A stretch of 64,000 nucleotides of DNA from Cellulophaga baltica (GCF_018861125.1 NZ_JAHKQN010000013.1:221160-285159); one strand, 5' to 3'; positions 27,711 through 37,474 are shown, counted from the stretch's first letter. The notes: generated from the letters alone by a model not told the origin. A program made the numbers and translations.

Positions 27711-28031
27711 ATGAAAAAATTCTACTTTATATTACTGACAGTTATCACGATTTCATTTTTAGGTAATGAAAACTTAAATAGTCAAACTAACGATAAAGAA
27801 ATTGAAAAATTTAATAATTTTTCAAATACAGAATTTTATGATTTAGCAGCTGTAGCTTCACATGATAATATTGCCAAAGATATTTTAGTATTTGATTTGT
27901 TCGGAGAAGTAGCACTGCAAGAACATACAACATATAATAAATTGAATGTATCTAACCTTGATACAGGTATTTATATTATACAAGTAACAGAAAACACTAA
28001 AACTACTTCAAGAAAGTTAGTAGTTAAATAA
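27711..28031 (+). CDS. Small exported protein with a degenerate T9SS-tag-like C-terminus, 106 aa
   Basis: A signal-like N-terminus (MKKFYFILLTVITISFLG) is followed by a short acidic part. The C-terminal ~50 residues align by eye with the preceding 102-aa protein: IAIYDILGTKI / ILVFDLFGEVA, NLSNIDAGMYMLRVVENN / NVSNLDTGIYIIQVTENT and ATRKLIIK / TSRKLVVK. The first tag motif, YPNP, is missing. So this looks like a diverged or decaying duplicate that has lost the front of the sorting domain. Whether T9SS still recognises it is open. A strong terminator follows. Confidence 0.7.
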   Translation: MKKFYFILLTVITISFLGNENLNSQTNDKEIEKFNNFSNTEFYDLAAVASHDNIAKDILVFDLFGEVALQEHTTYNKLNVSNLDTGIYIIQVTENTKTTSRKLVVK

Positions 28032-28054
28032 CACAAAATACATCAAGCTAACCC

Positions 28055-28090
28055 AAACTCCTTTTCCAATTTCTGGATTAGGAGTTTTTT
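28055..28090 (+). terminator. Terminator after the second mini-tag gene
   Basis: AAACTCC (28055-28061) pairs with GGAGTTT (28081-28087), extended inward by further pairs including CCA/TGG, and is followed by a run of T to 28090. Confidence 0.75.
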
Positions 28091-28128
28091 GTTTTATGAA
28101 AACAACTAGTATGTTTACTTTTGTTATT

Positions 28129-29118
28129 ATGAAAGCACCTATTACATCAAAAGATATTTTTAGCATTACTAATGCAGAAGAATTTAATTCGCTTTCGTTA
28201 AAAATTTTTTGCGAACAATACACGAATAATTTGGTGTATCGAGAGTTCTGCAATCACCTAAACAAAACACCTAATGTTGTAAAAAAATTAAAGGATATAC
28301 CTTTTTTACCTATCGAGTTTTTTAAGTCAAAAGAAATAGTCAGCTCAAATCAAAAGGCCGAAATTATCTTTACAAGTAGTGGCACCACAGGTAGCACAAC
28401 TAGCAAACACTTTGTTGCCGATGTTGCTATTTATGAAGAAAGCTACCTAAAAGGTTTCGATTATTTTTATGGAGATATAACCAAGTATTGTGTATTAGCA
28501 TTACTCCCTTCTTATTTAGAAAGACAAGGATCATCACTAATTTACATGGCTGACGATTTAATTAAAAAAAGCAGACACTCTGAGAGTGGTTTTTATTTGA
28601 ATGATTTAAAATTGTTAACTCAAAAGTTAATTGAACTAGACAAGAAAGGAACAAAAATTCTTTTAATTGGCGTCTCGTTTGCACTTTTAGATCTAACAGA
28701 AAGTTATGCACTAAACCTTAAAAACACCATTATAATGGAAACTGGTGGTATGAAAGGGAGACGAAAAGAAATGATTCGTGAAGAGCTACATGGTATTTTA
28801 AAATCAGGTTTTGGTGTAGATAAAATACATTCTGAATACGGTATGACTGAGTTACTTTCACAAGGTTACTCTAAGGGAAACGGTATTTTTGAAACACCAC
28901 CTTGGATGGACATTCTTGTTCGGGATACAGAAGATGCGCTTAGCTATCAAGAAAATGGAAAAACTGGTGGCTTAAATGTAATTGATTTAGCCAATATCAA
29001 GTCTTGTTCATTTATTGCAACACAAGATTTAGGAAAAAAGTTTGACGACAATACTTTCTCTATCTTAGGTAGATTTGACAATTCTGATATTAGAGGATGT
29101 AATTTATTGGTGTTTTAA
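28129..29118 (+). CDS. LuxE/PaaK-like acyl-adenylate enzyme, 329 aa
   Basis: The family core is visible: IIFTSSGTTGSTTSKHF (about 83-99) is the phosphate-binding loop of the adenylate-forming superfamily as found in LuxE acyl-protein synthetase and phenylacetate-CoA ligase. Further blocks are METGGMKGRRKEMIREEL and HSEYGMTELLSQGYS. The C-terminal small domain is short, as in LuxE. I chose the ATG at 28129 because MKAPITSKDIF starts the conserved part; the frame is open back to 28096. No luxCDAB-type reductase or luciferase gene is nearby, so it probably activates a carboxylate for another pathway, possibly transferring it to a partner protein. Confidence 0.75.
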   Translation: MKAPITSKDIFSITNAEEFNSLSLKIFCEQYTNNLVYREFCNHLNKTPNVVKKLKDIPFLPIEFFKSKEIVSSNQKAEIIFTSSGTTGSTTSKHFVADVAIYEESYLKGFDYFYGDITKYCVLALLPSYLERQGSSLIYMADDLIKKSRHSESGFYLNDLKLLTQKLIELDKKGTKILLIGVSFALLDLTESYALNLKNTIIMETGGMKGRRKEMIREELHGILKSGFGVDKIHSEYGMTELLSQGYSKGNGIFETPPWMDILVRDTEDALSYQENGKTGGLNVIDLANIKSCSFIATQDLGKKFDDNTFSILGRFDNSDIRGCNLLVF

Positions 29119-29261
29119 AATTTTAATTACAACAACTGCTTTTTTGAGCAAAATTTCTTGCTAGCTCTCCAATAAAAGACAATTTATACAATAGTTGTTT
29201 TATATTTACTTTACCAAGGTAGTTTTAAAAGATTACCCCGAAATCAACCAAACCACAAAAC

Positions 29262-31811
29262 ATGAAATTAATATTTTCTGTACTACTTTCCCTTTTATCG
29301 TATAACACTCAAGCAACCTACCAGGCTGATAAATCACCAACACCATCATGGGTCAAAAATATTAATACAAACGAAACTGAAATTTTAGATGAGAATAGTA
29401 GCTATCAATACTTATTAATTGATTTGCAAAAAAATCTGCCGAAACAAGCTATTTACAGACATTATTCTATAAAAATTTTAAATGCTGAAGGTATACAGAC
29501 TATGTCTGATATTAACATTTCATACGACCCTTCTTATCAAAAATTAGAATTTCATAAAGTATTACTTATTAGAGAAGGTTCTGAAATAGACAAGTTAAAA
29601 ACGACTACAATTCAAAACATTCAAAGAGAAACAAATATGGAGCGTTCGCTTTATGATGGTTCTTTGACTGCTATCATTAATTTGTCTGATGTTAGAGAAG
29701 GAGATATTATTGAATATTCGTACACAACCACTGGCCTAAACCCTGTAAACAAAGGGCATTATGCAACTACATTATATCAACAATATAATTTTCCGGTAAA
29801 TAAAATATACCAGCGTTTAATAACAGATTCCAAAGCAAGTATTAATTACAAACTATTTGAAGGAGCAAATAAACCTAAGATAGAAATAAGTAATGATAAA
29901 ACTGAATATTTATGGGAATCTATTGGATTAGACTATACAATTTATGAAAGCAATACACCATATTGGTATGATCCTCAAAAAAGAATTTCATATTCTACTT
30001 TTAACTCATGGAGTGAAGTAGTCAATTGGGCGCTACCCCTATATAACACAAATAATTCTGGACTTTCTCTCAATAAACAAGATGAAAAACCAATTAACAA
30101 AGAGGATGAAATTATAAAATCCATTAGAATGGTACAAGACGAGATTCGCTATTTGGGGTTTGAATCTGGCATTAGTGCTTATAAGCCAAATTCACCCAAC
30201 AAAGTACTCAATCAACGGTATGGCGATTGTAAAGATAAATCTCTTCTACTTGTGACATTATTAAAAGACCAAGGAATTGAAGCCTATCCGGTTTTAGTAA
30301 ATACTTTAAATAAAAGTGAAATTAGTAATCAACTCCCAAGTAATACAGTTTTTGATCATTGCATTGTTAATTTAGAGTTTGAAGGTAAACAGTATTTTAT
30401 TGATCCAACAATATCGAGCCAAGGAGGGAATTTAAAAAATATAGCAACACCTAATTACAAAAAAGGATTACGCATAAAGAACGGTGAATCAAATTTAATT
30501 GACATACAAAGTTCAAACAATTCTGAAATAAGCATCAACGAAACTATTACAATTGATTCTATCGGAAAGGGAGCTTCTTTTCTTATAGAAACAACCTATA
30601 AAGGAGTTAAAGCAGACTACATGCGTAGCTACTTTAATTCTTCCCCTAAAGAAACTATTAAACGAGATTTTACTAATTATTACAGTAATATTTACCCAGG
30701 AATTGAATCTATTGATAATGTAAAATTTACAGACTTTGACAGGAATATTGAAAACATTGTTACCGTAAAAGAATATTACAAATTAAACGATTTATGGTTA
30801 GATGCTGAAAATGATTCTTATATATACACAGAAATATATCCACTTGTATTAGAGTCATACATCTCATATCCTCAAACTACTTCAGTAGATAGAAGCATGC
30901 CATACTACTTAGGCGAAAATTTAAAATTTCATCAAAAAACATCAGTATATTTACCTGAAGAATGGAGTATTGAACCTTCAACAGTATCAATAGAAGGAAA
31001 TGGTTTTAGTTATAAAAATATCGTAAAAGGATATGGGAAAAACTTAAGTGTAGAACATAACTACGAACTAAATAAAGAAATTATTAACGCAAAGGAATTA
31101 GTTAAATTTCAAAAAGATCATGAAGATATACAGAATCAACTTTCCTACTTTTTAACTTATAATCAAAACTTAAATGAATTTAAATTTAGTTGGGTTTCAA
31201 TTATTATAATTTTAATAGCAATAACAATTGGAATTTACTTTTCCATAAAAATATTTAAAGAGTATAATCCAAAACCCTATGCAAACGCATTAGATTTAAG
31301 TATTGGCGGATGGTTAGTTTTACCAGCTATAGGACTTACACTTACTCCTATTTTTATGCTTATTGATTTAATTACTGAGACATCATATTATAATAAAAAC
31401 AGCTGGATAAATTTTATAGATTCAGGTTTAGAAAATTACAATATACTGATTGGCATCTATGGTTTAGAATTGTTTTATAATTATTTGTTTTTAATATTTT
31501 CTATTTTACTTATCGTTTTATTTTATAAAAGAAGAACGAGTATACCTCAACTAATGACGATATTTTATATCTCAAATTTTTTATTCATATTACTTGACTA
31601 CATTGCATTCCAGTTTTTCACAGATCTTACGTTTACCAACGCTGAAATTTCCGAATCATATAATGAAATAACCAGAGCTTTTATTGGTTCAGTAATTTGG
31701 ATTCCTTATTTCAACATCTCAAAAAGAGTAAAAAATACATTTTGTAAAATAAATTCAGACGTAAAAAACTCTGCACAAATCATAAGTTCTTCTACTCTAG
31801 AGCATAATTGA
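29262..31811 (+). CDS. DUF3857 + transglutaminase-like + DUF2569 membrane protein, 849 aa
   Basis: The N-terminus is a signal peptide (about 1-18). Residues about 40-220 are DUF3857. Residues about 280-400 are a transglutaminase-like core with a complete triad: C323 (RYGDCKDKS), H366 (FDHCIV) and D381 (YFIDPT). A beta-rich region follows to about 640. The last 200 residues hold about five membrane helices and the opening LSIGGWLVLPAIGLTLTPIFML, which I recognise as DUF2569. Catalysis would be outside the inner membrane: amide cleavage or cross-linking of peptides. DUF3857-transglutaminase proteins are common in Bacteroidota, but fusion to DUF2569 is less usual. It is single, between a LuxE-like gene and a convergent lipoprotein gene. 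Confidence 0.8.
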   Translation: MKLIFSVLLSLLSYNTQATYQADKSPTPSWVKNINTNETEILDENSSYQYLLIDLQKNLPKQAIYRHYSIKILNAEGIQTMSDINISYDPSYQKLEFHKVLLIREGSEIDKLKTTTIQNIQRETNMERSLYDGSLTAIINLSDVREGDIIEYSYTTTGLNPVNKGHYATTLYQQYNFPVNKIYQRLITDSKASINYKLFEGANKPKIEISNDKTEYLWESIGLDYTIYESNTPYWYDPQKRISYSTFNSWSEVVNWALPLYNTNNSGLSLNKQDEKPINKEDEIIKSIRMVQDEIRYLGFESGISAYKPNSPNKVLNQRYGDCKDKSLLLVTLLKDQGIEAYPVLVNTLNKSEISNQLPSNTVFDHCIVNLEFEGKQYFIDPTISSQGGNLKNIATPNYKKGLRIKNGESNLIDIQSSNNSEISINETITIDSIGKGASFLIETTYKGVKADYMRSYFNSSPKETIKRDFTNYYSNIYPGIESIDNVKFTDFDRNIENIVTVKEYYKLNDLWLDAENDSYIYTEIYPLVLESYISYPQTTSVDRSMPYYLGENLKFHQKTSVYLPEEWSIEPSTVSIEGNGFSYKNIVKGYGKNLSVEHNYELNKEIINAKELVKFQKDHEDIQNQLSYFLTYNQNLNEFKFSWVSIIIILIAITIGIYFSIKIFKEYNPKPYANALDLSIGGWLVLPAIGLTLTPIFMLIDLITETSYYNKNSWINFIDSGLENYNILIGIYGLELFYNYLFLIFSILLIVLFYKRRTSIPQLMTIFYISNFLFILLDYIAFQFFTDLTFTNAEISESYNEITRAFIGSVIWIPYFNISKRVKNTFCKINSDVKNSAQIISSSTLEHN

Positions 31812-31827
31812 AGTTTTAATAATGGCT

Positions 31828-32355
31828 CTACAAACCCAATATTTTTGCATCAACTGCAAAAACGGAATGTACATCAATTTCATGATCTTGACTCATTACC
31901 TCATCAGTAACGGTATTCATACGAAGTACAAAAGAATCTTTTTTAATATATTCTTGAATGTCTATATCCGTAAGATCTAATTCTAAAACAGATTCCGTTC
32001 CATCAATTTCAGATTTAGAAGCAATTAAAATTTCATCTAAATCTTCAACATCAATATAAACCTCTATAGATTCTAAAAAACTAAAATCTGCTGTTTCGGG
32101 TGATGTAATTGTTAATGTAATTTCTTTAAGTAGAATTTCTTCAATTAAATCTTTACGCGTGTCATTTACTTCAAATTCAGATTCTGAATTAGTTTCCATA
32201 TCTGGCGTATATACATCAAATGGTAAATCTACTACTGTTGAAGACTCAATAGTTACATGACTATCATAGTCAATGTCAAACTTTGTTAATTCATCTAACT
32301 TATCACAGCTAGAAAAAACCAAAATCAATATAAAAAATTTAAGAATAGCACGCAT
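31828..32355 (-). CDS. Hypothetical lipoprotein, 175 aa
   Basis: A lipoprotein signal (LILVFSSCDK) precedes an acidic, beta-rich domain with short strands such as ITLTITSPETADFSFLESIEVYID and SVLELDLTDIDIQEYI. No family is recognised; the pattern is that of small immunoglobulin-like lipoproteins. It sits 72 bases after tyrS in the same direction and may share its transcript. Confidence 0.65.
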   Translation of the reverse strand: MRAILKFFILILVFSSCDKLDELTKFDIDYDSHVTIESSTVVDLPFDVYTPDMETNSESEFEVNDTRKDLIEEILLKEITLTITSPETADFSFLESIEVYIDVEDLDEILIASKSEIDGTESVLELDLTDIDIQEYIKKDSFVLRMNTVTDEVMSQDHEIDVHSVFAVDAKILGL

Positions 32356-32427
32356 TGGTTACAATAGTATTTGGTTACTAATCAACAACGCATGATTTAA
32401 AAATATATTGATTTTGGTTTATATTTT

Positions 32428-33723
32428 TTACGCAACTACCAGTACAAAGTAGTTTTTCTTACCACGCTGTAATAAAACAAACTTATCATTTATCAAGTCC
32501 TCCTTATTAATTACGTAATCTTCTTTAACTTTCTCTTTATTTACAGAAATAGAATTTTGTTTTAACTCTCTACGTGCTTCACCATTAGAACCCAAAAAAC
32601 CTGTTTTAGCCGCTAAAGCTCCAATCATGTCAAGACCCTCTTCAATATCACTCATGGCAACTTCAGCCTGTGGCACGCCATCAAATATATCTAAAAATGT
32701 TTTTTCATCTAACTTTTTTAAACTTTCAGAAGTAGATTTTCCAAACAAAATAGCACTAGCTTCAACAGCATTATCTAAATCTTCTTTAGAGTGTACCATT
32801 ACTGTAATTTCATCAGCCAAACGTTTTTGTAGCACACGTAAATGTGGTGCTTGTTTATGCTCTTCAATTAAAGAATCAATTTCTTCTTTTGTTAAAAAAG
32901 TAAATATTTTTATATATTTTTCTGCATCATCATCAGATGTATTTAACCAGTATTGGTAAAATTTATAAGGTGATGTTCTATCTGCGTCTAACCAAACATT
33001 ACCACCCTCAGTTTTACCAAATTTAGTACCATCAGCCTTTGTTATTAATGGACAAGTTAATGCATAACCTTTACCACCACCAATACGTCTTATTAACTCT
33101 GTACCCGTAGTAATATTTCCCCATTGGTCACTACCGCCCATTTGCAATGTACAATTGTGTTCTTTAAATAGGTGTAAAAAATCATAACCTTGAACTAACT
33201 GGTATGTGAACTCTGTAAATGACATTCCCTCTTTGGCTTCTGAAGACAATCTCTTTTTTACAGAATCTTTCGCCATCATATAGTTTACAGTAATATGCTT
33301 ACCTACATCACGAATAAACTCTAAAAACGAAAAGTCTTTCATCCAATCGTAATTATTAACCAAAATAGCGGCATTCGATGCATCACTTGTAAAATCTAAA
33401 AAACGAGAAAGTTGCCCTTTTAAAGCTTCTTGATTATGACGCAAAGTTTTTTCATCTAATAAATTACGTTCAGCAGATTTACCAGATGGGTCACCAATCA
33501 TTCCCGTAGCTCCACCAATTAACGCATAGGGTTTATGACCAGCTAATTGAAAATGGCGTAACATCATTACTCCAACTAGGTGTCCAATATGTAACGAATC
33601 TGCAGTAGGATCAATACCAACATAAGCCGATTGCATTTCATTCATTAAATGCTCTTCTGTTCCTGGCATGGCATCGTGCAACATGCCTCTCCATTTTAAT
33701 TCTGCTACAAAATTGGTCTTCAT
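32428..33723 (-). CDS. tyrS: Tyrosine--tRNA ligase
   Basis: Class I signature [11 protein letters not shown] (HIGH) and the KMSKS equivalent KFGKT (in [11 protein letters not shown]) are present, with the tyrosine pocket residues in YDFLHLF and [13 protein letters not shown]-terminal S4 RNA-binding domain follows (about 365-431: [13 protein letters not shown]). I chose MKTNF at 33723 over the Met three codons upstream (33732) because it is where the conserved helix begins. The 431-aa length is normal for bacterial TyrS type 1. Confidence 0.95.
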   Translation of the reverse strand: MKTNFVAELKWRGMLHDAMPGTEEHLMNEMQSAYVGIDPTADSLHIGHLVGVMMLRHFQLAGHKPYALIGGATGMIGDPSGKSAERNLLDEKTLRHNQEALKGQLSRFLDFTSDASNAAILVNNYDWMKDFSFLEFIRDVGKHITVNYMMAKDSVKKRLSSEAKEGMSFTEFTYQLVQGYDFLHLFKEHNCTLQMGGSDQWGNITTGTELIRRIGGGKGYALTCPLITKADGTKFGKTEGGNVWLDADRTSPYKFYQYWLNTSDDDAEKYIKIFTFLTKEEIDSLIEEHKQAPHLRVLQKRLADEITVMVHSKEDLDNAVEASAILFGKSTSESLKKLDEKTFLDIFDGVPQAEVAMSDIEEGLDMIGALAAKTGFLGSNGEARRELKQNSISVNKEKVKEDYVINKEDLINDKFVLLQRGKKNYFVLVVA

Positions 33724-33747
33724 TTTTATCATTTTTTAAAAGAGTTG

Positions 33748-33755
33748 CAAATATA
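33748..33755 (-). promoter_or_regulatory. Candidate -7 element of tyrS
   Basis: Minus-strand TATATTTG matches TAnnTTTG exactly, about 25 bases upstream of the tyrS start. No matching -33 TTG is visible. Confidence 0.4.
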
Positions 33756-33823
33756 AAAGAAATGTGCTGTTTTAACAGTGCTTAAAATTGAATAAATACA
33801 ATGGTATTGCTTATTTTTAAACC

Positions 33824-34834
33824 ATGATTTTAGTAACTGGTGGTACAGGGTTAGTGGGAGCACATTTATTGGTTGAATTAACCAAAACCGAAAATAAAGT
33901 GATTGCTACTCGAAGAGAAAATAGCGACTTAAGTAAAGTTGAAAAAGTATTTTCTTACTATACTGAAAATCACCTTAATTTATTCTCTAAAATTGATTGG
34001 GTTACTGCAGACATTTTAGATGTTCCTGCTCTCGAAGTAGCATTTGAAGATATCACACACGTATATCATTGCGCCGCTTTAATATCATTTAACCCAAAAG
34101 ATTACAACAAACTATTTAAAATTAATTGTGAAGGTACCGCCAATATTGTAAACATTTGCATTGCAAATAAAATAGAAAAGCTAAGCTACGTAAGCTCTAT
34201 TGCTACTATTGGTAAAGATGCTAATACTGATGTTGTAGACGAAGAATCAGATTGGAGCAGTAAAGATGCGAATGTATATGCATTAACCAAATTTGATGCA
34301 GAAATGGAAGTTTGGCGTGGTTCTCAAGAAGGACTTAAAGTAGCAATTATTAATCCCGGAGTTATTTTAGGCCCTGGTTTTTGGACTTCAGGAAGTGGTA
34401 CATTATTTACCACCTCATCAAAAGGCTACAACTATTATCCGCCCGGTGGAACAGGTTTTGTTGCTGTAAATGATGTTGTACAACTGTTACTATTGAGTAT
34501 GAATACAAAGATTGACAAAGAAAGGTTTATTTGTATTAGTGAAAATATGCTTTATAAGGATGTACTTACGAAAATCACACGTGAATTAAACTTAAAGGCA
34601 CCAGCTAAAATGCTTAAGAAATGGCAACTTCAAATATTATGGAGATTAGATTGGATTAGAAATATTTTACTAAATACAGATAGAAAAGTCACTAAAGAAA
34701 ACCTGAAATCTATAGATGAGAAAAAAAAATATAGCAATAAAAAAGCAATAACAACTTTTGATTACAAATTTGAATCTATTGACGCGAGCCTAGCCTTTTG
34801 TTCTAAATTATTCAAACAAGAAACTACTAGTTAG
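33824..34834 (+). CDS. NAD(P)-dependent epimerase/dehydratase, extended SDR, 336 aa
   Basis: The Rossmann start TGGTGLVGAHLL, the catalytic Ser in SYVSSIATIG and YALTKFDAE with Tyr and Lys (YxxxK) mark an extended SDR. The central NPGVILGPGFW and the tail fit the dihydroflavonol-4-reductase-like subgroup. Substrate is not known. Its stop lies one base before the convergent DUF4296 gene, and it is divergent from tyrS. Confidence 0.85.
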   Translation: MILVTGGTGLVGAHLLVELTKTENKVIATRRENSDLSKVEKVFSYYTENHLNLFSKIDWVTADILDVPALEVAFEDITHVYHCAALISFNPKDYNKLFKINCEGTANIVNICIANKIEKLSYVSSIATIGKDANTDVVDEESDWSSKDANVYALTKFDAEMEVWRGSQEGLKVAIINPGVILGPGFWTSGSGTLFTTSSKGYNYYPPGGTGFVAVNDVVQLLLLSMNTKIDKERFICISENMLYKDVLTKITRELNLKAPAKMLKKWQLQILWRLDWIRNILLNTDRKVTKENLKSIDEKKKYSNKKAITTFDYKFESIDASLAFCSKLFKQETTS

Positions 34835-35242
34835 TTAATCTTTTTTCTTATTTATAGAATCTAATCTTTTAACCCTATCAATACTATCCTGTTTTTTCTC
34901 AATTAAACGATCAGCTTTTACAACACTTAAAGCGGTATCAATTTTAATTTGAACTTTTTCATAAATTTCTTTATAAACAACAGGAGTTGATGCATAAAAT
35001 AAATCACTTTTCGCAAATTGCAGACTATCAACATCGTACTTTTTGTATACATAATCCATAGTCTCAATTTTATGCTTTGCTAGTATTTTACTATCGGTGT
35101 TTTTGGCACCTGACAGAATAGCCAAATCGAAATAGATATCGGTCATTTTTTCTTTTGAGATAAGATCATCAGGAGCTTCAACTAATTTTTCAACACAAGA
35201 AACAATAGCAAAAAACAAAAAAATAAATCCGATTTTTTTCAT
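34835..35242 (-). CDS. DUF4296 lipoprotein, 135 aa
   Basis: A lipoprotein signal (FAIVSCVEK) is followed by the DUF4296 pattern: LISKEKMTDIYFDLAILSGAK, then a long helix with SLQFAKSDLFYASTPVVYKEIY and a Lys-rich tail. This is a Bacteroidota family of unknown role. It is the last gene of a three-gene leftward unit, three bases after dihydroorotase. Confidence 0.85.
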   Translation of the reverse strand: MKKIGFIFLFFAIVSCVEKLVEAPDDLISKEKMTDIYFDLAILSGAKNTDSKILAKHKIETMDYVYKKYDVDSLQFAKSDLFYASTPVVYKEIYEKVQIKIDTALSVVKADRLIEKKQDSIDRVKRLDSINKKKD

Positions 35243-35245
35243 AGA

Positions 35246-36577
35246 TTATCTATTAAAAGTAAGACGCTTAGCATTTTTCTTTTCTGAAAAATTTCCGTTT
35301 TCGTAAGCTAAGTGTCCGTTTACAAATGTATGTGATATTTCTGATTTAAACGTAGTCCCTTCAAAAGGAGACCAACCGCATTTATAAGCAATGTTTTCTT
35401 TAGTAACTGTCCAAGGTGTATTTAAATCTGCAATCACTAAATCTGCAAAATACCCTTCACGTACATAACCTCTTTTTTCTATTTCAAATAGTATTGCTGG
35501 GTTATGACACATTTTTTCTACTATTTTCTCTAAACTAATAACGCCTTCATGGTATTTTTCAAGCATAGCAGGTAAAGCATGTTGTACTAACGGGCCACCT
35601 GAAGGTGCTTTTGTATATACATTATCCTTTTCCTCAATAGTATGTGGTGCGTGATCTGTTGCTAAAACATCTATTCTACCATCTAAAAAAGCTTCCCATA
35701 ACTGCGCTCTATCTGTTGCTGTTTTTACTGCAGGATTCCATTTTATTAAAGAGCCTTTTGTTTTATAATCTTCATCAGAAAACCATAAATGATGCAAACA
35801 AACCTCAGCAGTTATTTTCTTATCTTTCAAAGGAATATCATTACTAAATAATGCTGTCTCTATACCTGTTGACAAATGAAACACATGAAATCTTGCTCCT
35901 GTCTTTTTAGCTAAATCAATTGCTTTTGATGACGATAAATAGCAAGCTTCAGCACTTCTAATTAAGGGGTGTGATTCCATAGGAATATCATCACCATACT
36001 TTTCTTTATATGCTGCTAAATTATTTTTTATCGTAGTTTCATCTTCACAATGCGCAGAAATTACCATTTCAGTATTTCTAAAAATATCTTCAATAACTTC
36101 TTCTCTATCCACCAACATATTACCAGTTGAAGACCCTAAAAATAGCTTTACCCCAGAACATGCATTTTTATCTAGTTTTTTAAGCTCTTCTAAATTATCA
36201 TTAGTACCACCAAATAAAAAAGAATAGTTTGCAAAAGAACTTTTAGCACCCATTGCAAATTTTTCCTCAAGCTTTTCAATAGTTGTGGTCTGCGGGTTGG
36301 TGTTTGGCTGCTCCATAAAAGTAGTAATTCCACCAGCTACAGCGGCTCTACTTTCCGTTTCAATATTTCCTTTGTGTGTTAAACCTGGTTCTCTAAAATG
36401 CACCTGATCATCTATTACTCCCGGAAAAACATATTTTTCACTAGCGTCAATTACCTGAGCTTGAGCATCAGAAATATCTAAATCTATTTTAACAATAATA
36501 TCGTCTTGAATAAGAATATCTGCTACTTTTTGCGAATTCTCGTTTACTACAGTTGCATTCTTAATTAAATATTTCAT
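35246..36577 (-). CDS. pyrC: Dihydroorotase, 443 aa
   Basis: This is a class I-type amidohydrolase that closes carbamoyl aspartate to dihydroorotate in pyrimidine synthesis. Metal-site blocks are visible: DDQVHFREPGLTHKG near residue 58, a Lys in GVKLFLGSSTG that can be carboxylated, ISAHCEDE, FHVFHLST and LATDHAPHT. The usual HxH reads QVH, so the first zinc His is Gln. I recall the same in other flavobacterial copies, so it is probably a lineage trait, not decay. Its start overlaps the stop of the mannosyltransferase gene by one base (TAATG). Confidence 0.88.
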   Translation of the reverse strand: MKYLIKNATVVNENSQKVADILIQDDIIVKIDLDISDAQAQVIDASEKYVFPGVIDDQVHFREPGLTHKGNIETESRAAVAGGITTFMEQPNTNPQTTTIEKLEEKFAMGAKSSFANYSFLFGGTNDNLEELKKLDKNACSGVKLFLGSSTGNMLVDREEVIEDIFRNTEMVISAHCEDETTIKNNLAAYKEKYGDDIPMESHPLIRSAEACYLSSSKAIDLAKKTGARFHVFHLSTGIETALFSNDIPLKDKKITAEVCLHHLWFSDEDYKTKGSLIKWNPAVKTATDRAQLWEAFLDGRIDVLATDHAPHTIEEKDNVYTKAPSGGPLVQHALPAMLEKYHEGVISLEKIVEKMCHNPAILFEIEKRGYVREGYFADLVIADLNTPWTVTKENIAYKCGWSPFEGTTFKSEISHTFVNGHLAYENGNFSEKKNAKRLTFNR

Positions 36578-37311
36578 TATCCTTTAAAATTATGTTTACG
36601 GAATAAACTCATCCATTTCATTTTTAAAACCCCGAATATCGCTTCACGCACAATTGATGAATTCATTTTTGATTTCCCCAAAACACGATCGGTAAAAACG
36701 ATTGGAACTTCAACTATTTTATATTTTCGTAAATGTGCTCTAAATTTCATTTCTATCTGAAATGCATAACCAACAAAATGCACTGCTGAAAGATCAATAG
36801 CCTCCAACACATTACGCTTGTAGCACATAAAACCTGCCGTTGGATCATGCACACGCATACCTGTAAAAAACTTCACATAAAATGAAGCTCCGTATGATAA
36901 AAGCACGCGATATAAAGGCCAGTTAACAACATTAACCCCTTTTACATAACGTGAACCAACAGCAACATCAGCACCTTGAACACAAGCATTGTACAAACGA
37001 ATTAAATCTGCTGGTGTATGTGAAAAGTCAGCATCCATTTCAAAAATATAATCGTACTTTTTTTCAATTGCCCATCTAAATCCGTGAATATATGCAGTAC
37101 CTAAACCTGCTTTTTCTTTACGAACTTCTATAAATAACTTTCCAGAAAATTCTTTTTGTAATGTTTTTACTTTTGCCGCCGTTCCATCTGGCGAATTATC
37201 ATCAACAATTAAAACATGAAATTCTTTTTCTAATTTAAAAACAACTCGAATAATTGATTCTATGTTTTCTATTTCATTATATGTTGGGATAATTACTAAA
37301 CTATCAATCAT
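36577..37311 (-). CDS. Polyprenol monophosphomannose synthase-like GT2 glycosyltransferase, 244 aa
   Basis: The GT2 blocks IIPTYNEIENI, VDDNSPDGTA and the DxD-type EMDADFSH are all present, and the length is that of a DPM1 enzyme without the C-terminal membrane anchor. It should transfer mannose (or a similar sugar) from GDP-sugar to polyprenyl phosphate. The divergent GT39 gene at 37475 would use just such a lipid-linked sugar, so the pair may work together in envelope glycosylation. It heads the unit with dihydroorotase and DUF4296. Confidence 0.88.
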   Translation of the reverse strand: MIDSLVIIPTYNEIENIESIIRVVFKLEKEFHVLIVDDNSPDGTAAKVKTLQKEFSGKLFIEVRKEKAGLGTAYIHGFRWAIEKKYDYIFEMDADFSHTPADLIRLYNACVQGADVAVGSRYVKGVNVVNWPLYRVLLSYGASFYVKFFTGMRVHDPTAGFMCYKRNVLEAIDLSAVHFVGYAFQIEMKFRAHLRKYKIVEVPIVFTDRVLGKSKMNSSIVREAIFGVLKMKWMSLFRKHNFKG

Positions 37312-37444
37312 TAATTCAAATCTATGTGGCTACAAAAATAACTTTTTTATGATGTTAACGAAATTAGGGTAAATCATTTATGCTTTTTTTAGAAGTTTCT
37401 TTAACGGATTTTAATAAAATGAAGAGGCAATATCTTATTATTCG

Positions 37445-37452
37445 TAATTTTG
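37445..37452 (+). promoter_or_regulatory. Candidate -7 element of the GT39 operon
   Basis: TAATTTTG matches TAnnTTTG exactly, 22 bases before the ATG at 37475. No clear -33 TTG. Confidence 0.4.
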
Positions 37453-37474
37453 CCCAAAATTTGTTTTATTTATA

